Shown in pieces: positions 1 to 6,373 of a stretch of 11,084 nt of DNA; the stretch's first letter is position 1, and each line of letters opens with the position of its first letter. This stretch comes from Oscillospiraceae bacterium. GTDB taxonomy: Bacteria > Bacillota > Clostridia > Oscillospirales > Oscillospiraceae. The stretch covers positions 1 through 11,084 of the forward strand of contig JAFQSI010000046.1 in the NCBI GenBank assembly GCA_017409645.1, read 5' to 3'. A model generated the notes under the pieces. It made no database searches. It worked only from the letters and a program-made list of their open reading frames with translations, and was not told the origin of the DNA. Made by a program: the position numbers and the translations under genes.

Positions 1-315
1 GTCGGAGCGGTAGCCCAGCTCGATGTGCTGGTAGACGTTGACGTCCACCTTTTCCACCTGCTGGATGCCGAAGGGCAGCTTGAAGTGGAAGCCCGCGTCG
101 GTGATGGCCGTGACCTTGCCAAAGGTGGTGACCACCGCCTGCTGCTTGTCATCGACGGTGTAGAAGCTGCTGGCCGCGCCCAGGACCAGCACCAGCACGA
201 TGGCGATGGCGATGATGGCTGCGGGCTTGAGTTTGGGTGTCTTGAACTCCCTGGGCATTTTTGGGCCTCTGGGCTCGCCGGAGGGCGTCCAGCGGTAGGT
301 TCCGTTTTCTTCCAT
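1..315 (-). CDS. hflK: HflK-like SPFH-domain membrane protein (N-terminal part, cut by window edge)
   Basis: The first 105 residues of a minus-strand protein that runs off the left edge. A short polar, Pro-rich N-terminus (about residues 1-31) is followed by one membrane segment (about 32-51, AIIAIAIVLVLVLGAASSFY) and then the start of an SPFH/Band-7 domain (YTVDDKQQAVVTTFGKV, then GFHFKLPFGIQQVEKVDV). This order is typical of HflK-type proteins, which in well-studied bacteria form membrane complexes around the FtsH protease and modulate it; that role is family knowledge. The ATG at 315 is chosen because GGAG lies 10 bases upstream. A stomatin-like SPFH protein of another subgroup is possible, since the rest of the domain is outside the window. 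No clear promoter is seen, so read-through from the DUF1836 gene across the repeat at 353-494 is possible. Confidence 0.8.
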   Translation of the reverse strand, partial: MEENGTYRWTPSGEPRGPKMPREFKTPKLKPAAIIAIAIVLVLVLGAASSFYTVDDKQQAVVTTFGKVTAITDAGFHFKLPFGIQQVEKVDVNVYQHIELGYRSD

Positions 316-352
316 AATTGCATTTCTCCTTTTTAATTGTTTTCTTGATACG

Positions 353-494
353 GTAGGGTGGGGTCATGACCCCACCGACGCACTTCGACACGGTACCATG
401 CCGAAATGGTGCGGACAGGTAATTGGAAACGGGTACTTCTGATCCGGCTGGTCTGTCATCCAACCTGGTCGGCGCTTTCTGACCCCGCCCCACA
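353..494. repeat. Family 1 palindromic element, copy A (TGTAGGG / GGGGTCATGACCCC type)
   Basis: The left end has GTAGGG followed by a perfect 20-bp palindrome, GGTGGGGTCATGACCCCACC (357-376), then GAC. The right end (about 468-494, GGTCGGCG ... GACCCCGCCCCACAG) is a worn inverted copy of the same end. Internal words TACTTCTG and CATCCAACCTGGTCGGCG recur, the second inverted, in copy B near 3700-3720. The element fills nearly the whole gap between the DUF1836 gene and the SPFH gene. It has no coding content and its function is unknown. Confidence 0.75.
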
Positions 495-511
495 GGAATA
501 CTTTATTCCTG
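493..511. other. 8-bp hairpin over the DUF1836 stop codon
   Basis: CAGGAATA (493-500) and TATTCCTG (504-511) form a perfect 8-bp stem with a 3-base loop, and the TAA stop (503-505) sits across the loop and one arm. There is no T-run, so it is not a standard terminator. It adjoins the edge of the palindromic element at 353-494. Confidence 0.5.
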
Positions 512-1060
512 ATACAGCTCCGTCAGCATCGCGTCCGCCCTCTGGATGGTCCGGACGCCGATCCAGGCGGTGAGCATGATCCGCAGGACCTGGTCGATGC
601 GCTCCTTGGCGCCGGGGACGGGCTCTGCGTAATCTCTGAGGATGTCGGCGATGGCCTCGTCCCAGCTGTCGGTGCCGCCGATGTGCCGGGCCCGGGCCGC
701 CAGCCGCAGGAACATGAAGTAAAGCACCGTATCATCGATGATGTCGTCGCTCTCGTCGTCCAGCTCGCCGTTGACATAGGACAGCAGGGAGCAGATCTTT
801 TCCATGGGCATGGCGGAGCGGAGCATATTGATGGTGACGATGCGGCTGAACTGCTGGATGGAGTAGCGCTTGTTCACCGGGCTGGACAGGAAGCCCCGCT
901 TGACCCAATTCTGGATGTCGTGGGGCTCCACGCCGGAGACGGAGGCCAGCTGGCTGCGGATCATGCCGCCGCCGAGAAACATGCCCTCGATCTGCCGGAT
1001 GGATGCTTCCACATCACTGCGCGGACCGCGGATCACGGTCCCCGGAATCGTCCATTCCAT
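503..1060 (-). CDS. DUF1836 family MerR-like DNA-binding protein
   Basis: 185 residues, a full-length member of the DUF1836 family by sequence recognition. The helix-turn-helix part is about residues 32-75, where GVEPHDIQNWVKRGFLSSPVNKRYS resembles a MerR-type recognition helix plus wing. It is followed by the family signature LLSYVNGELDDESDDIIDD (92-110) and a helical C-terminal part. The family is common in Firmicutes; its targets are mostly unknown. The ATG at 1060 follows GGAGGT (1069-1074) with 8-base spacing. The gene has its own sigma-A promoter, and a dyad overlaps its -10 box, which suggests autoregulation (inference). It is followed by a stop-codon hairpin and palindromic element A, then the SPFH gene in the same orientation. 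Confidence 0.9.
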   Translation of the reverse strand: MEWTIPGTVIRGPRSDVEASIRQIEGMFLGGGMIRSQLASVSGVEPHDIQNWVKRGFLSSPVNKRYSIQQFSRIVTINMLRSAMPMEKICSLLSYVNGELDDESDDIIDDTVLYFMFLRLAARARHIGGTDSWDEAIADILRDYAEPVPGAKERIDQVLRIMLTAWIGVRTIQRADAMLTELYQE

Positions 1061-1085
1061 TTGTTTACACCTCCATATGTTTGAT

Positions 1086-1111
1086 GTAACCTGATGGTAT
1101 CATAGGGTTAC
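1086..1111. promoter_or_regulatory. 26-bp dyad operator over the DUF1836 -10 box
   Basis: GTAACC (1086-1091) and GGTTAC (1106-1111) form perfect outer arms. Inner matches extend the symmetry to GTAACCnnATGnTAnCATnnGGTTAC around one centre. The dyad covers the -10 box (1094-1099) and the likely start site. Its size and position suit a dimeric MerR-like regulator, most simply the DUF1836 product itself. The symmetry is seen; binding is inferred. Confidence 0.6.
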
Positions 1112-1122
1112 GTGATTGTCAA
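1094..1122 (-). promoter_or_regulatory. Sigma-A promoter of the DUF1836 gene
   Basis: On the minus strand, -35 TTGACA (1117-1122, perfect), a 17-base spacer, and -10 TACCAT (1094-1099). The predicted start is near 1087, giving a leader of about 27 bases. Confidence 0.7.
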
Positions 1123-1207
1123 TGGGTATAACGAAACTTCGTACACATCCACAATTTGTTATCGATACAATTGTACAGATTCCATATGCCGTTTCCATCA
1201 ACGTGTG

Positions 1208-1237
1208 AAAAAGGCCGCCCCCTTGCGGGAGCGGCCT
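1208..1237 (-). terminator. Rho-independent terminator of gap
   Basis: On the minus strand, GGCCGC (1236-1231) pairs with GCGGCC (1218-1213), the stem extends inward through CCC/GGG, and a short T-run follows (1212-1208). It lies just past the GAPDH stop codon. Confidence 0.85.
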
Positions 1238-1259
1238 CGAGATTCAGTTTGACCGAGAA

Positions 1260-2282
1260 TTACAGCAGCTTGGCGAAGTGCTTGATGGTGCGGACCATCT
1301 GGCTGGTGTAGGAGTTCTCGTTGTCGTACCAGGAGACGACCTGGACCTGGGTCTTGCCGTCGGGCAGCTTGTTGACCATGGTCTGGGTGGCATCGAACAG
1401 GGAGCCGAAGCGCATGCCGATGATGTCGGAGGAGACGATCTCGTCCTCGGTGTAGCCGTAGGACTCGGTAGCAGCGGCCTTCATGGCAGCGTTGATCTCA
1501 GCAACGGTGACCTCCTTGGCGACCACAGCGTTCAGCATGGTGGTGGAGCCGGTGGGGGTGGGAACGCGCTGGGCAGCGCCGATCAGCTTGCCGTTCAGCT
1601 CGGGGATGACCAGGCCGATGGCCTTGGCAGCGCCGGTGGAGTTGGGAACGATGTTCACGGCAGCAGCGCGGGAACGACGCTTGTCACCCTTGCGCTGGGG
1701 GCCGTCCAGGGTCATCTGGTCGCCGGTGTAGGCGTGGATGGTGCACATGATGCCAGCCTCGATGGGAGCCAGATCGTTCAGAGCCTTAGCCATGGGAGCC
1801 AGGCAGTTGGTGGTGCAGGAAGCGGCGGAGATGATGTGATCGTCCTTGGTCAGAGTCTCGTGGTTGACGTTGTAGACGATGGTGGGCAGGTCGTTGCCAG
1901 CGGGAGCAGAGATGACGACCTTCTTGGCGCCGGCGTCGATGTGAGCCTGAGCCTTGGCCTTGCTGGTGTAGAAGCCGGTGCACTCCAGGACGACGTCAAC
2001 ACCCAGCTCGCCCCAGGGCAGCTCGGCGGCGTTGGCCTTGGCGTAGATGGTGATCTTCTTGCCGTCGACAACGATGTTGTCCTCGCCGGCCTCGACAGTG
2101 TGAGTGCCGAAGGGCAGAGCGTAAGCGCCCTGAGTGGAGTCGTACTTCAGCAGGTGAGCCAGCATAGCGGGAGAGGTCAGGTCGTTGATAGCGACAACCT
2201 CGAAGCCCTCAGCGCCGAACATCTGGCGGAAAGCCAGACGGCCGATACGACCGAAACCGTTAATAGCAACCTTAACAGACAT
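1260..2282 (-). CDS. gap: Type I glyceraldehyde-3-phosphate dehydrogenase
   Basis: 340 residues, normal length for the family. It catalyses the NAD-dependent, phosphate-dependent oxidation of glyceraldehyde-3-phosphate to 1,3-bisphosphoglycerate in cytosolic glycolysis. Visible motifs are the Rossmann start NGFGRIGR (8-15), Asp34 in AINDL, which favours NAD over NADP, the active-site SAASCTTNCLAP with catalytic Cys156, and catalytic His183 in TIHAYTGDQ. The C-terminal WYDNENSY is intact. The start is placed at ATG 2282 (MSVKVAING). An in-frame ATG five codons earlier is rejected because GGAGGT falls between the two, 7 bases before 2282. The codon bias is very strong and C/G-ending, as expected for a highly expressed gene. 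It is transcribed alone, with a near-consensus promoter and its own terminator. Confidence 0.98.
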   Translation of the reverse strand: MSVKVAINGFGRIGRLAFRQMFGAEGFEVVAINDLTSPAMLAHLLKYDSTQGAYALPFGTHTVEAGEDNIVVDGKKITIYAKANAAELPWGELGVDVVLECTGFYTSKAKAQAHIDAGAKKVVISAPAGNDLPTIVYNVNHETLTKDDHIISAASCTTNCLAPMAKALNDLAPIEAGIMCTIHAYTGDQMTLDGPQRKGDKRRSRAAAVNIVPNSTGAAKAIGLVIPELNGKLIGAAQRVPTPTGSTTMLNAVVAKEVTVAEINAAMKAAATESYGYTEDEIVSSDIIGMRFGSLFDATQTMVNKLPDGKTQVQVVSWYDNENSYTSQMVRTIKHFAKLL

Positions 2283-2302
2283 GGGAATTACCTCCATTTT
2301 AT

Positions 2303-2320
2303 CGCTGCCTGACAGCAGCG
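2303..2320 (-). promoter_or_regulatory. 5'-leader hairpin of gap
   Basis: CGCTGC (2303-2308) and GCAGCG (2315-2320) form a perfect 6-bp stem with a 6-base loop, just upstream of the ribosome binding site. It may stabilise the mRNA or affect initiation (inference). Confidence 0.5.
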
Positions 2321-2333
2321 TGATTTATTTGGT

Positions 2334-2363
2334 TCGTCCGGGCAATCGATATTTCCCGAACGA
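2334..2363. promoter_or_regulatory. Imperfect dyad at the predicted gap transcription start
   Basis: TCGTCCGGG (2334-2342) and CCCGAACGA (2355-2363) are inverted 9-bp arms with one mismatch, separated by 12 bases containing ATCGAT. The dyad starts at the predicted +1 (about 2361). It could be a repressor operator or a first leader hairpin. It does not match the Rex operator pattern. Confidence 0.45.
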
Positions 2364-2367
2364 TTAC

Positions 2368-2396
2368 ATTATATCCTATCTTTACCCGGATGTAAA
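2368..2396 (-). promoter_or_regulatory. Strong sigma-A promoter of gap
   Basis: On the minus strand, -35 TTTACA (2391-2396), a 17-base spacer, and a perfect -10 TATAAT (2368-2373). The predicted start is near 2361, leaving a leader of about 80 bases. Confidence 0.85.
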
Positions 2397-2451
2397 GGGG
2401 TAAGTTCCATATTTTCCAGTTTTTTTCTACCGTGAATTTCTAAAACTTGAT

Positions 2452-2467
2452 GCGCAATCGTTTGCGC
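2452..2467 (-). terminator. Weak candidate terminator after the AlaX-type gene
   Basis: GCGCAA (2452-2457) and TTGCGC (2462-2467) form a perfect 6-bp stem with a TCGT loop, 15 bases past the stop codon. Only a short, interrupted T-run follows on the minus strand, so termination efficiency is doubtful. Confidence 0.35.
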
Positions 2468-2482
2468 TGCGGATTAGCCCAA

Positions 2483-3646
2483 TTATTCCGGGATATAAAA
2501 GGATACAAAATGTTTCAGAATCGATTCTCTGTCAGACCGGACGCTGCCCATCTGACATTCGGGCTTTCCGCCGCCCCGGCCCTGAAGGGTCGCGGTCATC
2601 TCCTTGTTGAACGAGCGCAGATCCCCGTCCCGGCGGATCAGGCAGTAGCTGAAGGAGCCGTCGGTATTTTCAGAGAAGACCGCCGCCGTGCCGCCGCAGC
2701 TTTCCGCGGTCAGGTCCGCCAGCTTCCGGACGCCCACGGAGTCCAGGCCCTCGCACAGGAGCAGGCTGTCGCCCCTTCCGGCGCAGCGCCCGGCCCTGGC
2801 TGCGAAGATCTGCGTCTCCAGCTGGCCGATCCGGTGCTTCTGGCTCTCCAGCAGCTCGTTCATTTTGGCGGCAGCCTCGCCCGTCTCCAGGAGCTTCGCG
2901 GAGAAGGCGGCGCTGACCAGCTTGTTCTGCTCATGGCTCCTCGACAGGAAGTCGAAGCACCGTCTGCCGCAGAGCATCTCGATGCGGCTGCCGCTGCGGA
3001 ACCGGACGCAGGAGAAGAGCTTGATCAGACCGATCTCGCCGGTCCGCTCCACATGGATGCCGCAGCAGGCGCAGGAATCAAAGCCGGGCACCTGGACGAT
3101 CCGCACGGGCCAGGGTAGGGCCCGCTTGGTCCGGTAGGCCACATCGGGCAGTTCCTCGGGGCTGGGGGTCCAGATGTGCAGGGGGATATTCCGGTAGATG
3201 GCCTCGTTGGCGAGGCGCTCCAGCTCCGGCAGGTCCTCCGGCGGGATGATGCCGTCAAAATCGATGGTGATGGACTGCACGCCCATGTGGAAGCCCACAT
3301 TGTGCCAGCCGTAGCGCTTGTTGATGATGCCGGAGACGATATGCTCGCCGGTGTGCTGCTGCATCAGGTCGAACCGGTGGGCATAGTCCACGACGCCCGC
3401 CGCAGCTTCGCCCACGGCCAGGGGCTGCGCCAGCCGGTGCAGCACCCGCTCCCCGTCCTCGTGGACATGGAGGACCTCGATGCCGTTCAGGGTGCCCCTG
3501 TCGGCGGCTTGTCCGCCGCCCTCGGGGTAGAAGGCCGTCTGATCCAGCTCGACCTCAAAGCCCTGCTTCGTCTCCGCACAATCCACCACCACGGCGGAAA
3601 ACTGTGCCAGACGGCAGTCGGCGTAAAATAGTTTGTTCGTTTCCAT
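2483..3646 (-). CDS. AlaX-type alanyl-tRNA editing protein with DHHA1 domain
   Basis: 387 residues, the long AlaX form. It is expected to hydrolyse mischarged Ser- or Gly-tRNA-Ala in trans, as the AlaRS editing domain does. The N-terminal part has the second-additional-domain strand FYPEGGGQAADRG (39-51). The zinc and catalytic motif is HTGEH (98-102), with the second pair C194 and H198 in CCGIHVERTGEIG. About residues 255-285 look like a coiled coil, as in AlaRS C-terminal regions. The DHHA1 glycine motif GRGGGKPECQMGS (357-369) ends the protein. There is no aminoacylation domain, so this is not AlaRS itself. The ATG at 3646 is preceded by AAGGAG at a long 13-base spacing; an upstream in-frame stop excludes an earlier start. 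Upstream lies the nested repeat at 3677-3962. Confidence 0.93.
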   Translation of the reverse strand: METNKLFYADCRLAQFSAVVVDCAETKQGFEVELDQTAFYPEGGGQAADRGTLNGIEVLHVHEDGERVLHRLAQPLAVGEAAAGVVDYAHRFDLMQQHTGEHIVSGIINKRYGWHNVGFHMGVQSITIDFDGIIPPEDLPELERLANEAIYRNIPLHIWTPSPEELPDVAYRTKRALPWPVRIVQVPGFDSCACCGIHVERTGEIGLIKLFSCVRFRSGSRIEMLCGRRCFDFLSRSHEQNKLVSAAFSAKLLETGEAAAKMNELLESQKHRIGQLETQIFAARAGRCAGRGDSLLLCEGLDSVGVRKLADLTAESCGGTAAVFSENTDGSFSYCLIRRDGDLRSFNKEMTATLQGRGGGKPECQMGSVRSDRESILKHFVSFYIPE

Positions 3647-3676
3647 TGTGTTTTATGCACTCCTTAATATTAGGAA

Positions 3677-3962
3677 TGTAGGGCGGGCGGCACTGCCCCC
3701 GCCGACCAGGTTGGATGACCACCTGGCCATATTCAGAAGGAGAAGCCAGGATCACCACTGTCATTGCGAGCCCGTCAGGGCGTGGCAATCCGTTCTCTTT
3801 CCGCCCCCCAGAGGGGGGCGGAGCGGTGCTTCGCACCGCAGGGGTTACGGATTGCCACGTCGCTTCGCTCCTCGCAATGACAGATGTAGCTTGAAGCTGG
3901 TACTTCTGTCGAACACCGGCAATCGGCCGACCTGCTCGGTGGGGTCATGACCCCACCCTACA
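3677..3962. repeat. Family 1 palindromic element, copy B, interrupted by a family 2 element
   Basis: The left end is TGTAGGGCGGGCGG ... CCCCCGCCGACCAGG (from 3677). The right end is GGTGGGGTCATGACCCCACC (3938-3957) plus CTACA to 3962. Inner arms CAGAAG (about 3734) and CTTCTG (about 3903) and CCAG/CTGG bracket a complete family 2 element at 3758-3883. Without that insert the element would be about 160 bp, near copies A (142) and C (137). The gap between the AlaX-type gene and the small Cys-rich gene holds nothing else. Confidence 0.75.
3758..3883. repeat. Family 2 element, compact copy (E1), nested in copy B
   Basis: Outer arms TGTCATTGCGAG (3759-3770) and CTCGCAATGACA (3871-3882). Inner arms GTGGCAATCCGT (3782-3793) and ACGGATTGCCAC (3847-3858). 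Between the inner arms are two hairpins: CCGCCCCCC-AGA-GGGGGGCGG (3801-3821) and GCGGTGC-TTC-GCACCGC (3823-3839). A small GCCC/GGGC hairpin sits between the left outer and inner arms. The strand would fold as a multi-branched cloverleaf. No clear target-site duplication is seen. Confidence 0.85.
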
Positions 3963-4136
3963 GAGTTCGTCGGAGTTGAGTTCCCCGATCTCCTTCGCGA
4001 TGGTACACTGGCACTGGAATTTGCAGTCGCCGTAGGAGCAGTCGCACTCGGCGAGCTTTCCGTCCTCGGTGACGACCTCCACCATGCGGCTGCCGTCCAG
4101 ACAGCGGCAGTAGCCGCTGAAAAAATGCTCGGTCAT
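3945..4136 (-). CDS. Small cysteine-rich protein, function unknown
   Basis: 63 residues, with no signal peptide or membrane segment. Seven cysteines (10, 12, 31, 33, 38, 42, 44) in CRC, CDC and CKFQCQC patterns suggest a small metal-binding or disulfide fold; an eighth, Cys59, comes from the repeat. I recall similar short proteins in gut Clostridia without a known function. Its ATG overlaps the stop of the GH13 gene by 4 bases (ATGA), so it is translationally coupled and co-transcribed with it. The last five residues (CRVGS) and the TGA stop are encoded by the end of palindromic element B; the ancestral C-terminus was probably different. The gene is plausible because of the coupling and patterned cysteines, not because of a known domain. 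Confidence 0.75.
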   Translation of the reverse strand: MTEHFFSGYCRCLDGSRMVEVVTEDGKLAECDCSYGDCKFQCQCTIAKEIGELNSDELCRVGS

Positions 4137-5980
4137 GCTTCGTCCTCCACGATGCAGAGGCCGTTGTGGCCCAGCACCAGCTGGTTGTCGGCCACGGTCA
4201 GCATATTGCGGGCCAGCAGGATCTTGCCCACGGGGATCTCCCAGTCATCGGAGCCCCGGTTGACGTAGACGCGGATGGTCTGGCCCTTGTAGGTCCGGGT
4301 GAAGCCGAGCTGCTGGTTCACCGCCTGGAAGAAATGGATATCGCCCAGCCGCAGGGCCTCGTGCTTCTTCCGCAGCTGACCCAGGCGATGGTAGTGGATC
4401 TGCAGCTCCCGCTCCTCCCGGCCCCAGGGGAAGGGACGGCGGCAGAAGGGATCGCCGTAGCCCTCCATGCCGGCCTCGTCGCCGTAGTAGATGGAGGGGG
4501 CGCCGGGCAGGGTGTATTGCAGCACCGTGGCGGCGTGGAGCCGGTCCAGAGCCGTGACCCACTGGGTCCGGGTGAGCCGGCGGCTGGCCTTGGCGTAGCG
4601 GTCCCCCTGGAAATCGTCGATCATGGCGGTCAGGATCCGGCTGGTGTCATGGGTGCCCAGCAGATTCATGGTGCAGGCCATGACCTGGGGGGGATAGTTC
4701 TCCACGATGGACATGACGGTATCCTTGAAGCCCCGGCCGTCGTCGATCTTGCGCATGAAATTGATGATGGCGGTTCGGAAGGGGTAGTTCATGGGGCTGT
4801 CCAGCTCGCCGTCCACGAAATAGCGGCGGCGGGTGCCGTAGGAACTCTTGTTGGAGGCGTCCTCCCAGACCTCGCCGATCAGCAGGGCGTCGGGCTTGAT
4901 TTCGCGGATGCGGTTTTTCAGCCGCAGGACGAATTCGTCGGGCAGCTCATCGACAACATCCAGCCGGAAGCCGTCGGCGCCCAGCTTCAGCCAATGGGCA
5001 ACAACGCTGTCCTCGTCCTCAATAATATAATTGAGGAAGCTGGGGTGCATTTTGTTGACGGTGGGCAGGGTGTCGAAATTCCACCAGCAGTTGTAGCTGT
5101 TCGGATAGTCATAGAAGGTGTACCAGTCGTAGTAGGGAGAGGTCTGGGAATGGTACGCGCCCATGCCGGGGAAGGTCCGGTTCTTGTTGAAATAGAGGGA
5201 ATCGGAGCCGGTGTGGGAGTAGACGCCGTCGAGGATGATCTTCATCCCCTTTTCGTGGGCGGCGTCGCACAGAGCCTTGAAATCCTCCTCGGTGCCCAGC
5301 ATGGGGTCGGGGGTCTTGTAGTCACCGGTGTCATAGCGGTGGGAGGAGAAGGCCTTGGAGATGGGATTCAGATAGATGATGGTGGTGCCCAGGGACGCGA
5401 TATAGTCCAGCTTCTCCTGGATGCCCCGGAAGTTGCCGCCGTAGAAGTCGTTGTTGAGGACCTTGCCCCAGCGGTCAGGCTGCCACTGGACCTCGTCGTA
5501 CCAGTAGTTGTGGACGGTGTAGGGCTCGAGCTTGCCCGTCAGGTCCACCTTGCCGGAGCGGTGGAACCGGTCGGGGAAGATCTGGTAGATGATCGCGCCC
5601 TTGGCCCAGTCCGGGGTGGTGAAATCCTCCGGGATCACGCTGACCTGCCAGAGATCACCGGCCTCCATATTGGTGTCATCGCCCTGCTTGAACAGCCGGA
5701 AGGCGCCCGACTTGTGGGTGATGTGGAAATAGTAGAAGTACAGTCCGCGCTCCTGAAGCTCCATTTCGCCGGAGAAGACCTCATAGGGGTCCTTCTTCAT
5801 CCGCTGTTCCAGGATGAATTCCCCGCAGGCCTCGCCGTCCTCGCGCTGGACGAGACAGGCGACCCTGGTCGCCTGGACAGTGGAGGGGATATGGATGCTC
5901 AGTTTACATTTCTGACCGGGGGTCAGGGTGCCGAAGGGGTCCTTGTGGGCAAGCAGCTTGCTGTCGTAAAGAATCCGCAT
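4133..5980 (-). CDS. GH13 alpha-glucan hydrolase (neopullulanase / alpha-glycosidase type)
   Basis: 615 residues. An N-terminal beta-sandwich (about 1-120) resembles the extra N-domain of neopullulanases and maltogenic amylases. It is followed by the (beta/alpha)8 barrel with all GH13 regions: DGVYSHTG (251-258), GFRLDVVDE (337-345, nucleophile Asp341), LLIGEVWED (366-374, acid/base Glu370) and LLGTHDTSR (440-448, His444-Asp445). MNYPFR (397-402) marks the neopullulanase-like subgroup. A C-terminal beta domain ends the protein. No signal peptide is seen, so it likely acts in the cytoplasm on imported maltodextrins, cyclodextrins or glycogen; exact specificity cannot be read. The ATG at 5980 follows AGGAG by 6 bases. 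It heads a two-gene unit with the Cys-rich gene and has a strong promoter. Confidence 0.95.
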   Translation of the reverse strand: MRILYDSKLLAHKDPFGTLTPGQKCKLSIHIPSTVQATRVACLVQREDGEACGEFILEQRMKKDPYEVFSGEMELQERGLYFYYFHITHKSGAFRLFKQGDDTNMEAGDLWQVSVIPEDFTTPDWAKGAIIYQIFPDRFHRSGKVDLTGKLEPYTVHNYWYDEVQWQPDRWGKVLNNDFYGGNFRGIQEKLDYIASLGTTIIYLNPISKAFSSHRYDTGDYKTPDPMLGTEEDFKALCDAAHEKGMKIILDGVYSHTGSDSLYFNKNRTFPGMGAYHSQTSPYYDWYTFYDYPNSYNCWWNFDTLPTVNKMHPSFLNYIIEDEDSVVAHWLKLGADGFRLDVVDELPDEFVLRLKNRIREIKPDALLIGEVWEDASNKSSYGTRRRYFVDGELDSPMNYPFRTAIINFMRKIDDGRGFKDTVMSIVENYPPQVMACTMNLLGTHDTSRILTAMIDDFQGDRYAKASRRLTRTQWVTALDRLHAATVLQYTLPGAPSIYYGDEAGMEGYGDPFCRRPFPWGREERELQIHYHRLGQLRKKHEALRLGDIHFFQAVNQQLGFTRTYKGQTIRVYVNRGSDDWEIPVGKILLARNMLTVADNQLVLGHNGLCIVEDEA

Positions 5981-6026
5981 AATTGTCTCCTAAGATGTGA
6001 TATAAAAAATGCCCGCAGGCTTTTTC

Positions 6027-6055
6027 ATTGTATCATACTTAAATGGCTCTGACAA
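6027..6055 (-). promoter_or_regulatory. Sigma-A promoter of the GH13 gene
   Basis: On the minus strand, -35 TTGTCA (6050-6055), a 17-base spacer, and -10 TACAAT (6027-6032). The leader (start near 6020) opens with a weak GCC-TGCG-GGC hairpin followed by a T-run near 6004-6010, which could act as an attenuator, but the stem is short. Confidence 0.75.
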
Positions 6056-6144
6056 GGGGGTAGCGCTGTCACCAAATCCGGGCAGCGGAATAACATGGAA
6101 TGAGCGGCAAGCCCGCTCCAAATCCCAATCCCGGAGGTAATCCT

Positions 6145-6294
6145 ATGTATAACAACAATTGCTTCGGCGGCAACAACTGTCTGTGGATCATCATCCTGCT
6201 CATCCTGTTCTGCGGCTGCGGCAACCAGGGCGGCATCTGCGGCGGTGCCCAGCAGAACGGCGGCTGCGGCTGCAATCACGACTGCTGCTGCTAA
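6145..6294 (+). CDS. Cys/Gly/Asn-rich single-TM mini-protein
   Basis: 49 residues beginning MYNNNCFGG. One hydrophobic segment (about residues 13-23, LWIIILLILFC) is flanked by an Asn/Gly/Cys-rich N-terminus and a Cys/Gly-rich tail ending in CNHDCCC. Similar tiny proteins are frequent in Clostridia and resemble YjcZ-like and high-cysteine coat-associated proteins, but no function is established here. The start at 6145 is chosen because GGAGGT lies 6 bases upstream; the in-frame ATG at 6100 has no ribosome binding site and would add a Pro-rich stretch that includes that site. It is divergent from the GH13 gene. No convincing sigma-A promoter was found, and a sporulation sigma factor cannot be ruled out. 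A clean terminator follows. Confidence 0.8.
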   Translation: MYNNNCFGGNNCLWIIILLILFCGCGNQGGICGGAQQNGGCGCNHDCCC

Positions 6295-6310
6295 ACCACT
6301 AGACGACCGG

Positions 6311-6336
6311 GCCTCCCGCAAGGGAGGCTCCTTTTC
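6311..6336 (+). terminator. Terminator after the mini-protein gene
   Basis: GCCTCCC (6311-6317), GCAA loop, GGGAGGC (6322-6328), then a short T-rich tail. It isolates the mini-protein gene from the lspA promoter that follows at once. Confidence 0.8.
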
Positions 6337-6337
6337 G

Positions 6338-6366
6338 TTGACTTCGCCCGGCTTGCGTGATAAGAT
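6338..6366 (+). promoter_or_regulatory. Sigma-A promoter of the lspA unit
   Basis: -35 TTGACT (6338-6343), a 17-base spacer, and -10 TAAGAT (6361-6366). The predicted start is near 6373, so the leader is about 70 bases. Confidence 0.8.
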
Positions 6367-6373
6367 AAGGAAA

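Noticed and set aside
1278..2312. Long open frame antisense to gap (344 codons)
   Set aside because: It mirrors the strongly biased gap codons and gives a low-complexity Gly/Val/Asp-rich product without domains.
2283..2361. Riboswitch in the gap leader
   Set aside because: The leader is short and matches no riboswitch fold I can recognise; only simple hairpins are visible.
3633..3950. Open frame through the nested repeat
   Set aside because: The translation (CHCEPVRAWQS, LPRRFAPRND) is the usual false product of the TGTCATTGCGAG repeat.
4166..6052. Long open frame antisense to the GH13 gene (628 codons)
   Set aside because: GC-rich codon usage on the real strand removes stops on the other; the product has no recognisable domain, while the opposite strand has all GH13 motifs.
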